From contig JBOGTC010000072.1 in assembly GCA_050692055.1 (NCBI GenBank), positions 1 through 64,000 of the forward strand: a stretch of DNA of 64,000 nucleotides. The letters run 5' to 3'. This document shows, piece after piece, positions 41,138 through 50,561 of the stretch. Below the pieces are notes generated by a model. It saw only the letters and a list, made by a program, of their open reading frames with translations. It made no database searches and had not been told where the DNA came from. Every line of letters begins with the position of its first letter. Within the stretch, counting starts at the first letter, position 1. Origin of the DNA: JBOGTC01 sp050692055. Its GTDB lineage: Bacteria; Chloroflexota; Limnocylindria; QHBO01. The translations under genes were made by a program, and so were the position numbers.

Positions 41138-42724
41138 TTGGTCACGGATCTCGCGCAGCGGCAGTCGGTTCCGCCGTCCGCCAACGCTGAGATCGCGACC
41201 AGCGCGCGGATCCCGTGGCATCCGCCGCTGATCGCGGTCGCCTTCGTCCTTCAAAACTACATCGAGAGCGGCGTCCACGTCGCGGCCATCGGGCGTGCGT
41301 TGATCGTCGCGGTCCTCCTCGCCGTGGCCCTTCAGGCCCTCGGCTGGCTGGTCAGCCGCAGCCGCCACTTCGGCTCGATGGCGGCCTCGAGCATCCTGGT
41401 GCTCGGAATCGCCTGGGTGCCACTGGTGGTCATGGGTCAGGCGATCGTCGGCCTTCCCGCATGGCAGGCGGCGATCCTGATCGCACCTCTCATGCTGCTC
41501 GTCCTCGCCGTCGCGCGGCTCGCGTTCGTCCATCGGGGTCGCATCTGGCGCCTGACCAGAGTCATGAACATCCTCAGCGCTGCGCTCCTGGCGGTGGTCA
41601 TGGTGCAGCTCGCCACATCGCCGACCGCCGGCCAGGGCCTGCGTGAGCTCGTAGGTCCCTCGACGGTGAGCGCGATGTCAGCGGTTCCGGCGGGGACCGA
41701 TCGGCGTCCGCCCGACATCTATGTCCTCCTGCTGGACGGGCACCCACGCGCCGACTCGCTGCTGGAGCAGCTCGGTACCGACGTGCAGCCGTTCCTCGAT
41801 CAGCTTGCGGCGCGTCGGTTCACGATCAGCGATCGTGGCGTGACGAACTATGGGTGGACGTCCGCATCGCTCTCGTCGATGCTCCACATGCAGTACCTGC
41901 ATGAGCTGCCCGACGTCGTCCTCGATCCGGATGATCCCGTGCAGATGCGGCGCAGCATGGCGGAGAGCCCGGGCCCTGCGCATTTGAGGAGCGCGGGCTA
42001 CGAGATCACCGCGGTCGGTCCGCCGTACGAGCACGTTGCCCTGCGATCAGCCGATCGCTTCGTGGACGCCGGGTACCTCAACAGCTTCGAATGCCACCTC
42101 ATTCGTCGCACGATGATCGGCAGCATCGCCTGGCACGTATCACCCGGCTTCCTGGGTGACACTCGGCGGGAGGCCATCACTCGCTCTATGAGCACGCTCG
42201 AGGACATCGCGCGCGAGCCGTCCTCTCGCCCCAGGTTCGTCCTCGTCCACCTCCCGACCCCGCACCTGCCGCTCCTGTGGGATGCAGAAGGGAACCCTGT
42301 CGATGATCCCGCAGGGTCGGACTGCGCGCCGCAGTTCGCCACCGGGCTGTCAGCCGATGAGGTCCAGCCAGCCTACCTGGCACAGCTGCAGCACGTCCAG
42401 GGCCTCGTCCTCGAGAGCATCGACGCGGTCCTCGCGGCGTCGGACGACCCACCTGTACTGCTCGTCCTCTCCGATCACGGCGGCAAGCTCGGCGCCGCCG
42501 CAATCGATCCTGCGTCGCCGGAAGGCTGGCGCGACCGATTTGGCATCCTCTTCGCCGCTCACACGCCGGGGACGTCGACGATGTTCCCGGACGAGGTCAG
42601 CCTCGTGAACGTACTGCCATCCATCCTCAACGAGTACCTCGAGGCAGATCTTCCGATTCGCCCGAGCCGGACGTTCGGCACGACCGACGGCGACCTGGGC
42701 GAGGTGCCGATGCTCGGCCACTGA
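41138..42724 (+). CDS. Membrane-bound alkaline phosphatase/sulfatase-superfamily protein
   Basis: The N-terminal part holds four membrane helices (about 25-165). From residue about 185 follows an extracytoplasmic phosphatase-superfamily domain: DIYVLLLDGHPRADSL supplies the first metal-binding Asp, TNYGWTSASLSSML the likely Thr/Ser nucleophile, VHLPTPHLPLLW a His, and VLSDHGGKL the second metal site. This layout matches phospho- or sulfo-transferases that modify surface polymers, such as LtaS-like proteins. The start looks to be TTG 41138, directly after the previous stop; no good ATG exists before the first helices. Confidence 0.78.
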   Translation: MVTDLAQRQSVPPSANAEIATSARIPWHPPLIAVAFVLQNYIESGVHVAAIGRALIVAVLLAVALQALGWLVSRSRHFGSMAASSILVLGIAWVPLVVMGQAIVGLPAWQAAILIAPLMLLVLAVARLAFVHRGRIWRLTRVMNILSAALLAVVMVQLATSPTAGQGLRELVGPSTVSAMSAVPAGTDRRPPDIYVLLLDGHPRADSLLEQLGTDVQPFLDQLAARRFTISDRGVTNYGWTSASLSSMLHMQYLHELPDVVLDPDDPVQMRRSMAESPGPAHLRSAGYEITAVGPPYEHVALRSADRFVDAGYLNSFECHLIRRTMIGSIAWHVSPGFLGDTRREAITRSMSTLEDIAREPSSRPRFVLVHLPTPHLPLLWDAEGNPVDDPAGSDCAPQFATGLSADEVQPAYLAQLQHVQGLVLESIDAVLAASDDPPVLLVLSDHGGKLGAAAIDPASPEGWRDRFGILFAAHTPGTSTMFPDEVSLVNVLPSILNEYLEADLPIRPSRTFGTTDGDLGEVPMLGH

Positions 42725-42773
42725 GACCTCGCCCATAGCCCAATGGGACCATGGCTCGGCGACCCTGCGACGC

Positions 42774-42779
42774 TAACCT
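42774..42779 (+). promoter_or_regulatory. -10 hexamer TAACCT, leaderless
   Basis: TAACCT ends seven bases before GTG 42787, which decides the start of the spermidine-synthase-like gene. Confidence 0.5.
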
Positions 42780-42786
42780 TCGGCCG

Positions 42787-44790
42787 GTGAGCACCCGCCT
42801 GCGACTCGTCCTCCTCAGCTTCCTCATGCTCTTCGTCGAGCTGGCCCTGATCCGCTGGACCGGCTCGAACGTCGTCTACCTGTCGTACTTCTCCAACTTC
42901 GTGCTGCTCGGCAGCTTCCTGGGCATTGGCATTGGATTCCTGCGTGCCCGAGCCCGAGTCGACCTGTTCCCGTATGCGCCGATCGCGCTGGCCTTCCTGG
43001 TCGGCTTCACGCTGGCCTTCAACGTCGAGATCGACCGCAGCGGCAGCGAGCTGATCTATTTCGGGTCTTTCCGCGAGACCGGGCTGCCGATCTGGGCGAT
43101 GCTGCCGGTGATCTTCGTGGCCGTCGCCACCGTGATGGCGATGCTGGCCGAGGGCGTCGCGCGGACCTTCGTCGAGTTCGAGCCGCTGGAGGCGTATCGG
43201 CTCGATATCGCCGGCAGCCTGCTGGGCATCCTGGGCTTCACCGCCCTGTCCTTCGCATCTGCGCCGCCGGTCGTCTGGGGCGTGGTGGCAGGCGCGCTGC
43301 TGCTCCTTCTCGTGCGCCGGGGCTGGCTGGTCCTGCGCGTGGTCGCCGTCGTGGGTCTCGCCATCATGCTCGGACGCGAGTCGATTCAGCACGACTCCTT
43401 GTGGTCGCCCTACTACAAGATCCGCGTCGCCGAGTACCAGGACGAGCACCACGTCTCGGTCAATGGGATTCCGCACCAGGCGATCGTGAGCGTAGATCGC
43501 AGGCGCGAGCTGGAGCCGGTGTACTTCGTCCCGTACGAGCGCAGCAGCCGCGACGAGCCGGGGAACGTGCTCATCGTTGGAGCCGGCACGGGCGGCGATG
43601 TCGCAATCGCGCTCGAAGAGGGAGCCACGCGGATCGACGCGGTGGAGATCGACCCGCAGCTGCAGCGACTGGGAGAGGAGCTGAATGCGGATCGGCCCTA
43701 CGACGATGCGCGGGTCGAGGTGGTGATCGACGACGGCCGCGCTCATCTCGAGCGGACCGCGCAGGTCTACGACACGATCCTGTTCGCCCTCCCGGACTCG
43801 CTGACGCTCGTCTCGGGCCAGTCGTCCCTCAGGCTCGAGAGCTACCTGTTCACCGAGCAGGCCATCGCGGCCGCGCGTGATCGCCTCGCCCCGGATGGCA
43901 TCTTCGCCATGTACAACTACTACCGCGAGCAGTGGCTGATCGACCGGCTCGCGGCGACGCTGAATACGGTCTATGGGCACGCGCCGTGCGTTGACGAGGT
44001 CGGAGGTGGCGGCCTTGCGGCGCTCACCATCGGCCGCAGCGTCGGGGGTATCGACTGTCCCGCGCCCTGGGTTCCGAGCAACGCCGCGCCGGCACCGGTC
44101 ACCGACGACTATCCATTCCTGTACCTGCGCGAGCCCACGATCCCGGCCTTCTACCTCGTCAGCATCGGCCTCATCCTGCTGGCCTCGCTGGCCATGATCC
44201 GCGTGGCCGGCGGGCGATTCACCCAGATGCACGGTTACCTCGACCTGTTTCTCATGGGTGCAGCGTTCCTGCTGCTGGAGACCAAGAGCGTGGTCCAGTT
44301 CGCGCTGCTGTTCGGCACCACCTGGTTCGTCAACGCGCTCGTGTTCGCCGGCGTGCTGGCATCGGTCCTGGCCGCGATCGAGGTCACTCGCCGGGTGCCC
44401 CTCCCGCGCCCCGCGATCCTCTATGGCCTGCTCGTGGCGGCGGTGCTCGTCGGCTGGCTCGTCCCCGCCCACGCGCTCCTGCCGCTCCCGTTCTGGCTGC
44501 GCTTCGTGGCGGCCGTGGCTGTGTGGTTCACGCCCATCTTCGTGGCGAATCTCATCTTCGCCCAGCGCTTCCGCGACGTGGAGGACTCGACCTCGGCGTT
44601 CGGTGCCAATCTGCTGGGCGCCATGATCGGAGGCCTCATCGAGTACGCGGCGCTGATGACGGGTTACCAGGCGCTGGCGCTCGTGGTGGCCGTCCTGTAC
44701 GTCGGCGCGCTCGTCGCCACACCGGGCACGCGGCGGGTACTGGGCCTGTCGGCCGACGTGATCCGCAGTCCCGACCGGCTGGGCGCCTGA
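42787..44790 (+). CDS. Polytopic membrane protein with spermidine-synthase-like SAM domain
   Basis: The 667-residue protein (from GTG 42787) has about seven N-terminal helices, then a Rossmann domain at about 220-460: VLIVGAGTGGDVAIALEEGA, VEIDPQLQRLGEELNADRPY and VVIDDGRAHLERT match the spermidine synthase/PABP fold, with VYDTILFALPDS. Six or more C-terminal helices follow. Such membrane spermidine-synthase-like proteins have unproven substrates; their aminopropyl or methyl transfer is uncertain. An in-frame ATG at 42751 would precede the predicted transcription start. Confidence 0.8.
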   Translation: MSTRLRLVLLSFLMLFVELALIRWTGSNVVYLSYFSNFVLLGSFLGIGIGFLRARARVDLFPYAPIALAFLVGFTLAFNVEIDRSGSELIYFGSFRETGLPIWAMLPVIFVAVATVMAMLAEGVARTFVEFEPLEAYRLDIAGSLLGILGFTALSFASAPPVVWGVVAGALLLLLVRRGWLVLRVVAVVGLAIMLGRESIQHDSLWSPYYKIRVAEYQDEHHVSVNGIPHQAIVSVDRRRELEPVYFVPYERSSRDEPGNVLIVGAGTGGDVAIALEEGATRIDAVEIDPQLQRLGEELNADRPYDDARVEVVIDDGRAHLERTAQVYDTILFALPDSLTLVSGQSSLRLESYLFTEQAIAAARDRLAPDGIFAMYNYYREQWLIDRLAATLNTVYGHAPCVDEVGGGGLAALTIGRSVGGIDCPAPWVPSNAAPAPVTDDYPFLYLREPTIPAFYLVSIGLILLASLAMIRVAGGRFTQMHGYLDLFLMGAAFLLLETKSVVQFALLFGTTWFVNALVFAGVLASVLAAIEVTRRVPLPRPAILYGLLVAAVLVGWLVPAHALLPLPFWLRFVAAVAVWFTPIFVANLIFAQRFRDVEDSTSAFGANLLGAMIGGLIEYAALMTGYQALALVVAVLYVGALVATPGTRRVLGLSADVIRSPDRLGA

Positions 44791-44799
44791 ACCGCCGAG

Positions 44800-45654
44800 C
44801 TACCGCTCCACCGGGGGCCGCTGCGGCGCGCGGGCGTCCCTGACGGGATGCAACCCGGCCACCAGCAGCGTGATCTCGTACACGAACAGCCGGGGCAACG
44901 CCAGGATGGCGGCCGTGGCTGCCGACAGGGCGGTGTACCGGGGGGCGAACAGGGCCATCGCGACCGTGGCGATCGCGGCTGAGGCGGCGACCAACACCCA
45001 GCCCCACGTGGGAAGCGTCCGCGCCAGCCCCGGATCGAGGGTGATCGGGTCGATCTCGAAGAGCACGATGGGTGCCCACAGCACGATCGCGGCGACGACG
45101 GCATAGGCGAGCTGTGACCAGCGGCGCTCGGCGATGAAGACCGCGGCCAGGGCGATGGGCACCACCTTCAGGGAAGCGGCGATGCCGACCACCAGTCCGC
45201 CCCATCGTGTGGGCATGCCCCACACGAGCATCGCCAGCATCGGCCCCTGGATGTTTCCGCCGGACGAGATGCCAAAGAGGATCGCGGCCAGGAAGACCAG
45301 CAGCAGCCGAGCCTCCAGCCTCCGCTCACGGGCCAGCGGCACCAGCGCCAGGGCGGATCCCCCGAGGAGAAACACGGACCACAGCACGTTGCGCGCGAGG
45401 TCCGGTAGGTACGTAAGCGGCGCGAAGGCGAACGCGAACCACGGCGCGTATCGATAGGCGGTGTTCGGGTCGATCGGCCCGCCGTAGAGCTGATCTCCCG
45501 ATCGCAGCCGCAGCGCCGCCGCCTCGTACACCTGCATGTCGTGGAGGTGCCAGTCGATGATCCCGAAGATGACGGCGCTGATGGCGAGACCCACGAGGAC
45601 TGCTGTCACGACCAGCCGTGACAGCCTTCTCGCCAGGCGAATCGACATCAGCAC
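44800..45654 (-). CDS. GT87-like membrane glycosyltransferase (paralogue A)
   Basis: A 284-residue protein with about eight helices. Near the N-terminus it has the DxxVY element (HDMQVYEAAALRLRSGDQLYG) and the YRYAPWFAFAF motif, typical of GT87 (polyprenol-phosphate-mannose-dependent GT-C) enzymes, then NIQGPMLAMLVWG and GIAASLKVVPIAL. It is shorter than the usual 400 residues. GTG 45654 follows TACACT by seven bases (leaderless). It converges with the spermidine-synthase-like gene, ten bases apart. Confidence 0.75.
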   Translation of the reverse strand: MLMSIRLARRLSRLVVTAVLVGLAISAVIFGIIDWHLHDMQVYEAAALRLRSGDQLYGGPIDPNTAYRYAPWFAFAFAPLTYLPDLARNVLWSVFLLGGSALALVPLARERRLEARLLLVFLAAILFGISSGGNIQGPMLAMLVWGMPTRWGGLVVGIAASLKVVPIALAAVFIAERRWSQLAYAVVAAIVLWAPIVLFEIDPITLDPGLARTLPTWGWVLVAASAAIATVAMALFAPRYTALSAATAAILALPRLFVYEITLLVAGLHPVRDARAPQRPPVER

Positions 45655-45661
45655 GGGCGAG

Positions 45662-45667
45662 AGTGTA
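45662..45667 (-). promoter_or_regulatory. -10 hexamer TACACT, leaderless
   Basis: Minus strand TACACT ends seven bases before GTG 45654; the in-frame ATG 45648 is two codons further. Confidence 0.5.
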
Positions 45668-45752
45668 TTCGGTCGTCCGCTGAACGAATGGCCTACTGCC
45701 GCCTCGGGACAGGCGTGTAGGGTTACTAACCGATGCGGCACGGTGACATCGG

Positions 45753-46583
45753 ATGCGCGTGATCGGTCAGAGGCCCGCGATCCCCCGGATCTCGCGGGTG
45801 GTGCTGCTTGGCGCCCTCGTGGCCGCGGCACTTGCCGTGCCCAACGCGATACTGGTCGGCCGCTCGCTCGAGGTGGTGCTCGCGGGTCTACCGGCCGTCG
45901 ACTGGCACCATTTCGTGGAGGCGTCGCGCCGCGTGACCGATGGCGGCCTCTACGACATCTCAGCCAACTATGGATACCGCTACTCGCCCGTGCTCGCGTA
46001 CGGGTTCGCGCTGCTCGTCCCGCTCGGTGACCTCGGCTGGCGCCTGCTGCACGTCGTCGCTGCCCTGGCGCTCCCGAACTGGCCGATGCGCATCGTCGCC
46101 CTCGCGTCATGGCCGTTCTGGTTCGACGTGGAGGCCGGCAACCTGATGATCTTCGTGCTCCTGGCAGCCGCCTGGGCGTTGCAGGGAAATCGTTTCGCCA
46201 CCGTAGCGTTCCTGGCGCTGACCATCGCCATCCCGCGTCCACTGATGCTGCCGATCGCCGTCTGGCTCCTGTGGAAGCGGCCCGAGTATCGCGTGCCAGC
46301 CCTGGCGATCTTCTCGGTCCACGCCGTCGCCGTGTTGGCGACCGGGTGGGGGCCGGAGTGGGTGGCCACGCTCCAGCACTCCGGAAATGAGATCCTGTCG
46401 CCCAACAACCTGGGCCCGAGCCGCATCGTCGGCATGGCCTGGCTGATCATCGCCCTTCCCCTCGCCGCTTTCCTGACGTGGCGCGGACGAATCGGCTTCG
46501 CCAGCCTTCTCGCGAGCCCGTACTGGCTCCCGTACTACGGCCTGATGCCTATCGTCGAGCTCGGCCGCCGGGAACGCCGCTGA
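45753..46583 (+). CDS. GT87-like membrane glycosyltransferase (paralogue B)
   Basis: A 276-residue polytopic protein with VDWHHFVEASRRVTDGGLYD and YGYRYSPVLAYGFALLVPLGD, matching the acidic loop and YxYxP motif of the other three paralogues here. A TAGGGT at 45718-45723 precedes ATG 45733, which opens a nine-codon frame (to 45762) overlapping the true start; it could be a leaderless leader peptide that couples translation. The flippase gene follows after 23 bases, placing this enzyme in the polysaccharide operon. Mannose or another sugar from a lipid donor is likely transferred. Confidence 0.7.
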   Translation: MRVIGQRPAIPRISRVVLLGALVAAALAVPNAILVGRSLEVVLAGLPAVDWHHFVEASRRVTDGGLYDISANYGYRYSPVLAYGFALLVPLGDLGWRLLHVVAALALPNWPMRIVALASWPFWFDVEAGNLMIFVLLAAAWALQGNRFATVAFLALTIAIPRPLMLPIAVWLLWKRPEYRVPALAIFSVHAVAVLATGWGPEWVATLQHSGNEILSPNNLGPSRIVGMAWLIIALPLAAFLTWRGRIGFASLLASPYWLPYYGLMPIVELGRRERR

Positions 46584-46606
46584 CCGATGCGCATGGCGGA
46601 CCGCCG

Positions 46607-48082
46607 ATGAGCTCAGGCTCGTCACATCCGGGGGCCGGCGCAGCGCTCGAGGCGACCCCGCCTCCGACCGTCGGCCTGCGTCGGCTCGCCGGCGACTCCG
46701 CGCTCTATGGCATCGCGGCGGCGGCGGCCAAGGCGCTCGCCCTGCTGAGCGTTCCGTACCTGAGCCGGGCGCTGACACCGGAGGGATACGGCATCGCCGA
46801 TCTCGCCACCGGGCTTGCGGCCCTGCTGACTCTCGTCGCCAGCTTCGCGGGCGACGTCCCGACGGCGCGCGATCGCGGCCGGACGACGGACTCGTCGGTG
46901 CGCGACCGGCTCATGTCCTCGTACGTGTGGACAACTGCGGCGGTCAGCGTGGCGGCCGCCGGACTCCTGCTGCCCATGGCGCCGCTCATCACCGGCGCGC
47001 TGTGGCGCGCGCCGGACCAGCTGCTTCTCGCGGCGTTGACGCTGATCCTCGTACCGCTGAGCGCCACCCAGGCCGCCCTCGCCAGCATCCAGCGGCTTGA
47101 GGCTCGCGCGCGATCGTTCGCGGTGCTCGCCATGATCGATCTGCTCGCCCAACTGGGCCTCGCCGTGCTGCTCGTGGCGCTCGGATTCGGCGCGGTCGGC
47201 GTCGTCGCCGGATTCTGCATCGGCAGCGCCATCGGGCTCCTGGCCGCGTTCGCTGCGGGGCGGCGGCAGATGTCATACCTGCCAAGCGCACGGATCGGCG
47301 TACGCCTCGTCGCCGCCGGATTGCCGTTCCTGCCCGCGATCATCCTCTTCGTCCTCGCCGACTACGCCAGCCGCTACGTGCTCGTGGCCTCCATCGGAGC
47401 CGATGCGGTCGGGGCGTTCGGCGTAGCGCTGCGGGTGGCCAGCGTGATCACGCTGGTTGCAACGGCCTTTGCGACGGCCTGGGGTCCGCTGGCGCTTGGC
47501 ATGCGCCCCGGAACGGGCACGGCGCGCCTCTTTGCCCGCGTGCTGTGGGCCTACTCCGGCGCTACCTGCGCGGTGGCGCTGGTGGTGGCTGCCATCGCGC
47601 CGGAACTCGTGCGAATCGTGGCCGGAAGCGCGTTCGCGGGCGCGGCCGTCATCGTGCCGGGCATGGTGGTGGCTTCCGCGCTCGCCGGAGGACAGTATGC
47701 CCTCCTCGTCGCCGCCGGCGTGGCCGACCGCGATCGCTCGGTCACCCTGTCATCCTTCGCCGGTGCCGGTGCCCAGGTCCTGCTGACTGTCATCCTCGTC
47801 CCGTCCATCGGCCTGGGAGGAGCAGGCATCGGCGCCATGGCTGGCCGGATGGTCGCCCTGGCTGCCCTTGCCCCGGCCGTGCGGGTCGGCTTCGCGTTGA
47901 GCTGGCACTGGCTGGCCGCCACCTGGATCGTGACCTGCGGGGCGGCCGTGGTGATCCAGGCGCTGAACCATGCCGGTTCTGACACGCTGGCGTGGCGACT
48001 GGTCATCGCCGTCGGCGCCGTTGGCGGATTGGGCATCGCAGTCAGCCGGCAGCAATGGCGGGATCGTCGGCGCCGGGCATGA
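46607..48082 (+). CDS. Oligosaccharide flippase (Wzx/MOP superfamily)
   Basis: The 491-residue protein has about 12-14 helices and MOP-superfamily traits, with LRRLAGDSALYGIAAAAAKA in helix 1 and VPYLSRALTPEGYGIADLATG, the signature region of polysaccharide exporters. It should flip lipid-linked repeat units across the membrane for a Wzy-type pathway. ATG 46607 begins a polar 30-residue tail. It is followed by the GT4 gene with ATGA overlap. Confidence 0.85.
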   Translation: MSSGSSHPGAGAALEATPPPTVGLRRLAGDSALYGIAAAAAKALALLSVPYLSRALTPEGYGIADLATGLAALLTLVASFAGDVPTARDRGRTTDSSVRDRLMSSYVWTTAAVSVAAAGLLLPMAPLITGALWRAPDQLLLAALTLILVPLSATQAALASIQRLEARARSFAVLAMIDLLAQLGLAVLLVALGFGAVGVVAGFCIGSAIGLLAAFAAGRRQMSYLPSARIGVRLVAAGLPFLPAIILFVLADYASRYVLVASIGADAVGAFGVALRVASVITLVATAFATAWGPLALGMRPGTGTARLFARVLWAYSGATCAVALVVAAIAPELVRIVAGSAFAGAAVIVPGMVVASALAGGQYALLVAAGVADRDRSVTLSSFAGAGAQVLLTVILVPSIGLGGAGIGAMAGRMVALAALAPAVRVGFALSWHWLAATWIVTCGAAVVIQALNHAGSDTLAWRLVIAVGAVGGLGIAVSRQQWRDRRRRA

Positions 48083-49299
48083 GGTTCCTGATCGTCACCC
48101 AGTACTACCCGCCGGAGCCCGGCGCGGCCCAGGTTCGGCTGGCCGCACTCGCTCGCGAGCTTCGCGCCGGCGGCCACGACGTCGAGGTCGTTACCGCGGT
48201 GGCGAACTATCCCCACGGCCGGATTTCGCCGGCGTATGCGGGACGCGCGCAATGCGTCGAACGGATCGACGGGATCCGCGTCCGGCGCCTCTGGCTGCAT
48301 GCGGCGACCGGCGCGGGTGCGTCGCGCCTGGCCAGCTATCTGTCCTTCTCCGCCACCGCCCTCGCTGGCGCTCTGCTGGGCAGGCGACCCGACGTCGTCT
48401 TCGTGGAGTCTCCCCCGCTCTTCCTGGGCGTGACCGGCTGGTTGCTCGCGCGCCGCTGGCGGACACGGCTCGTGTTCAACGTTTCGGATCTGTGGCCGGA
48501 CTCGGTGCGCGACCTGGGCCTGATGAGCTCAGCGGCACTGCTCGGAGCGGCAGAGGCCCTCGAGCGGTGGGTCTACGCGCGGTCGGCGGTGGTCTCCGTG
48601 GCAACCAAGGGGATCGGGGACGCGATCGTCCAGAAGGGGGTACCGGCCGACCGAGTGGTCCTGCTGCCGAACGGGGTCGATACCGATCTGTTCCGACAGG
48701 CCGATGCCGACCCCGCGATCGCTGCACGGTACGGACTGCCGGACGATGGCCGGCTCGTCCTGTTCACCGGCAACCATGGGTTCGCGCAGGGATTGGACGT
48801 CGCGGTCCAAGCCGCTGCCCTGCTGGCCGACGATGGAGTCACGCTGGGTCTTGTGGGAGCAGGCTCGGATCGGGCTCGCATCGAACGCCTGGTCCGATCC
48901 GTCGCGCCTCGGAACGTCAAGCTGATCCCGCCGGTGGAGGCGCATCTGATCCCGTCCCTCTATGGGCTCGCGGCTGCCGGCCTCGTCACGCTGCGGTCTT
49001 CGTCCATCCTGGATGGCGCGCGTCCTGCCAAGACCCTTGCCGTGATGGCCTGCGGGCGCCCGGTCCTTTATTCGGGGTCGGGCGAAGGCGCCGAGCTGGT
49101 GCGTTCTGCTGACGCGGGGATCGTGACGCCGCCAGAAGACGCGCCGGCGCTGGCGGCGGCGATACGCCGCGTGGTGAATGACCGCCCCCTCGCCGATCGC
49201 CTGGGCTCCAACGGACGCCGATACGTCGAGGCGCACTGCGCGTGGAGCACGATCACCCAGCGATGGCTGGCTGATCTGGAGGTCGCGCTCGGGCGTTGA
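48079..49299 (+). CDS. GT4-family glycosyltransferase (WbuB/WcaI-like)
   Basis: A 406-residue GT-B enzyme opening MRFLIVTQYYPPEPGAAQVR, the first-strand signature of the WbuB/WcaI group, with VFVESPPLFLGVTGWLLA and NVSDLWPDSVRDLGLM in the N-domain and LPNGVDTDLF, LFTGNHGFAQGLDVAVQAAA and ARPAKTLAVMACGRPVL in the C-domain. The group makes O-antigen or colanic-acid repeats (often fucosamine or glucuronate transfer). It overlaps the flippase gene by four bases. Confidence 0.88.
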   Translation: MRFLIVTQYYPPEPGAAQVRLAALARELRAGGHDVEVVTAVANYPHGRISPAYAGRAQCVERIDGIRVRRLWLHAATGAGASRLASYLSFSATALAGALLGRRPDVVFVESPPLFLGVTGWLLARRWRTRLVFNVSDLWPDSVRDLGLMSSAALLGAAEALERWVYARSAVVSVATKGIGDAIVQKGVPADRVVLLPNGVDTDLFRQADADPAIAARYGLPDDGRLVLFTGNHGFAQGLDVAVQAAALLADDGVTLGLVGAGSDRARIERLVRSVAPRNVKLIPPVEAHLIPSLYGLAAAGLVTLRSSSILDGARPAKTLAVMACGRPVLYSGSGEGAELVRSADAGIVTPPEDAPALAAAIRRVVNDRPLADRLGSNGRRYVEAHCAWSTITQRWLADLEVALGR

Positions 49300-49327
49300 C
49301 CGAAGGCTGTACAGGACCGGAGTACCG

Positions 49328-49356
49328 TTGACCGGCCGCAACGACGCTCCTAGCCT
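49328..49356 (+). promoter_or_regulatory. Promoter TTGACC-N17-TAGCCT
   Basis: TTGACC at 49328-49333 and TAGCCT at 49351-49356 are 17 bases apart. Transcription near 49363 gives a leader of about 20 bases with AGAGGTG. It serves the DegT, PglC/PglF-like fusion and ligase genes. Confidence 0.65.
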
Positions 49357-49384
49357 GCCACCGATCCTGGAGTAGAGGTGCGAC

Positions 49385-50554
49385 CTGTCCGAGCCGATCC
49401 CTTTCCACCGCCCCGCCATGGGTGACCGCGAGATCGCCGCCGCCGTCGAGGTGCTGCGCTCCGGCTGGCTCACGACGGGCAAGCGCGCCCACGCGTTCGA
49501 GGCCGCCTTCGCTGAGCGACTCGGGGTGCGCCACGCGTTGGCGGTGAGCTCAGCCACCGCGGCCCTGCACCTCGCCCTGGACGCGATCGGAGTCGCCGCC
49601 GGGGACGAGGTGATCGTGCCCACCTATACGTTCACCGCGTGTGGCGAGGTATGCGCCTACCTGGGGGCTCGCCCGATCCTGGCGGACGTGGGGGACGACT
49701 ACCTGCTCAGCGCAGACGAGGTGGACAGGGTCGGGACCGATCGGACCAGAGCCGTGATGCCGGTTCATCTCGGCGGCCTGGCCGTAGACCCCGAACCCAT
49801 ACGGCAGGCGCTGCGCGGCCACCCGGCCGCGATCATCGAGGACGCCGCCCACGCGCTGCCGGCGAGCGTCGGCGGCACGCCGGCCGGCCGGCTGGGAACC
49901 GCTGCCGCCTTCAGCTTCTACGCCACGAAGACGATCACCACCGGTGGCGAGGGCGGGATGCTCGTGACCGATGACGACGGCATCGCCGGCCGTGCTGCGC
50001 GCATGCGACTCCACGGGATCGACGCCGACGCCTGGAACCGATACGGCGCCGGAGGGAGCTGGTTCTACGAAGTTGCGGAGGCCGGCTACAAGTACAACCT
50101 CACGGACCTCGCGGCCGCGATCGGTCATGCGCAGCTCGAGCGCGTCGAGGAGCTGGCATCGGCGCGCGAGGCCATCGCCGCCCGCTACGACGCCGCGTTC
50201 GGCGCGAGCGAGCTCGTCGAGCTGCCGCCCCGCCGCGAGGGTGACCGGCATGCGTGGCACCTGTACGTCATCCGCCTGCAGCTCGATGCCCTCGCCATTG
50301 ACCGAGCGGAGGCGATCCGCCTGCTGGCGGCGGCCGGCATCGGCGCCTCCGTGCACTTCATTCCCCTGCACCTGCATCCGTACTACCAGCGCGTGCTCGG
50401 GTATCGGCCGGGCGACTTCCCGGTGGCGGAACGGCTGTACGAACGCTCGATCTCGGTGCCGATCTGGCCAGGAATGACCGAGGAGCAGGTGAACCGGGTC
50501 GCAACCACCGTCCTCGAAGTTTGTGACGGTGCGCGCCGTCCCGTCGAGGTCTGA
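49385..50554 (+). CDS. DegT/DnrJ/EryC1/StrS-family PLP aminotransferase
   Basis: The family's N-terminal motif IPFHRPAMGDREI starts before the first ATG (49418). The only start-like codon covering it is CTG 49385, with AGAGGTG five bases upstream, giving 389 residues. Landmarks include RSGWLTTGKRAHAFE, AVSSATAALHLAL, DVGDDYLLSADE, EDAAHALPASVGG, and SFYATKTITTGGEGGM with the PLP-binding Lys. PglE/WbpE/ArnB-type enzymes use glutamate to aminate a 4-keto sugar nucleotide. It is immediately followed by a dehydratase-containing fusion, so it is the likely partner that aminates the product of that dehydratase. Confidence 0.88.
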   Translation: MSEPIPFHRPAMGDREIAAAVEVLRSGWLTTGKRAHAFEAAFAERLGVRHALAVSSATAALHLALDAIGVAAGDEVIVPTYTFTACGEVCAYLGARPILADVGDDYLLSADEVDRVGTDRTRAVMPVHLGGLAVDPEPIRQALRGHPAAIIEDAAHALPASVGGTPAGRLGTAAAFSFYATKTITTGGEGGMLVTDDDGIAGRAARMRLHGIDADAWNRYGAGGSWFYEVAEAGYKYNLTDLAAAIGHAQLERVEELASAREAIAARYDAAFGASELVELPPRREGDRHAWHLYVIRLQLDALAIDRAEAIRLLAAAGIGASVHFIPLHLHPYYQRVLGYRPGDFPVAERLYERSISVPIWPGMTEEQVNRVATTVLEVCDGARRPVEV

Positions 50555-50561
50555 TGTAGCC

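Noticed and set aside
42559..44472. Minus-strand open frame of 637 codons
   Set aside because: It is the antisense of the spermidine-synthase-like gene; its composition is repetitive Gln/Glu/Arg without domains.
45655..46242. Extension of GT87 paralogue A across paralogue B
   Set aside because: The frame crosses a promoter (TACACT 45667-45662) and lies antisense to paralogue B.
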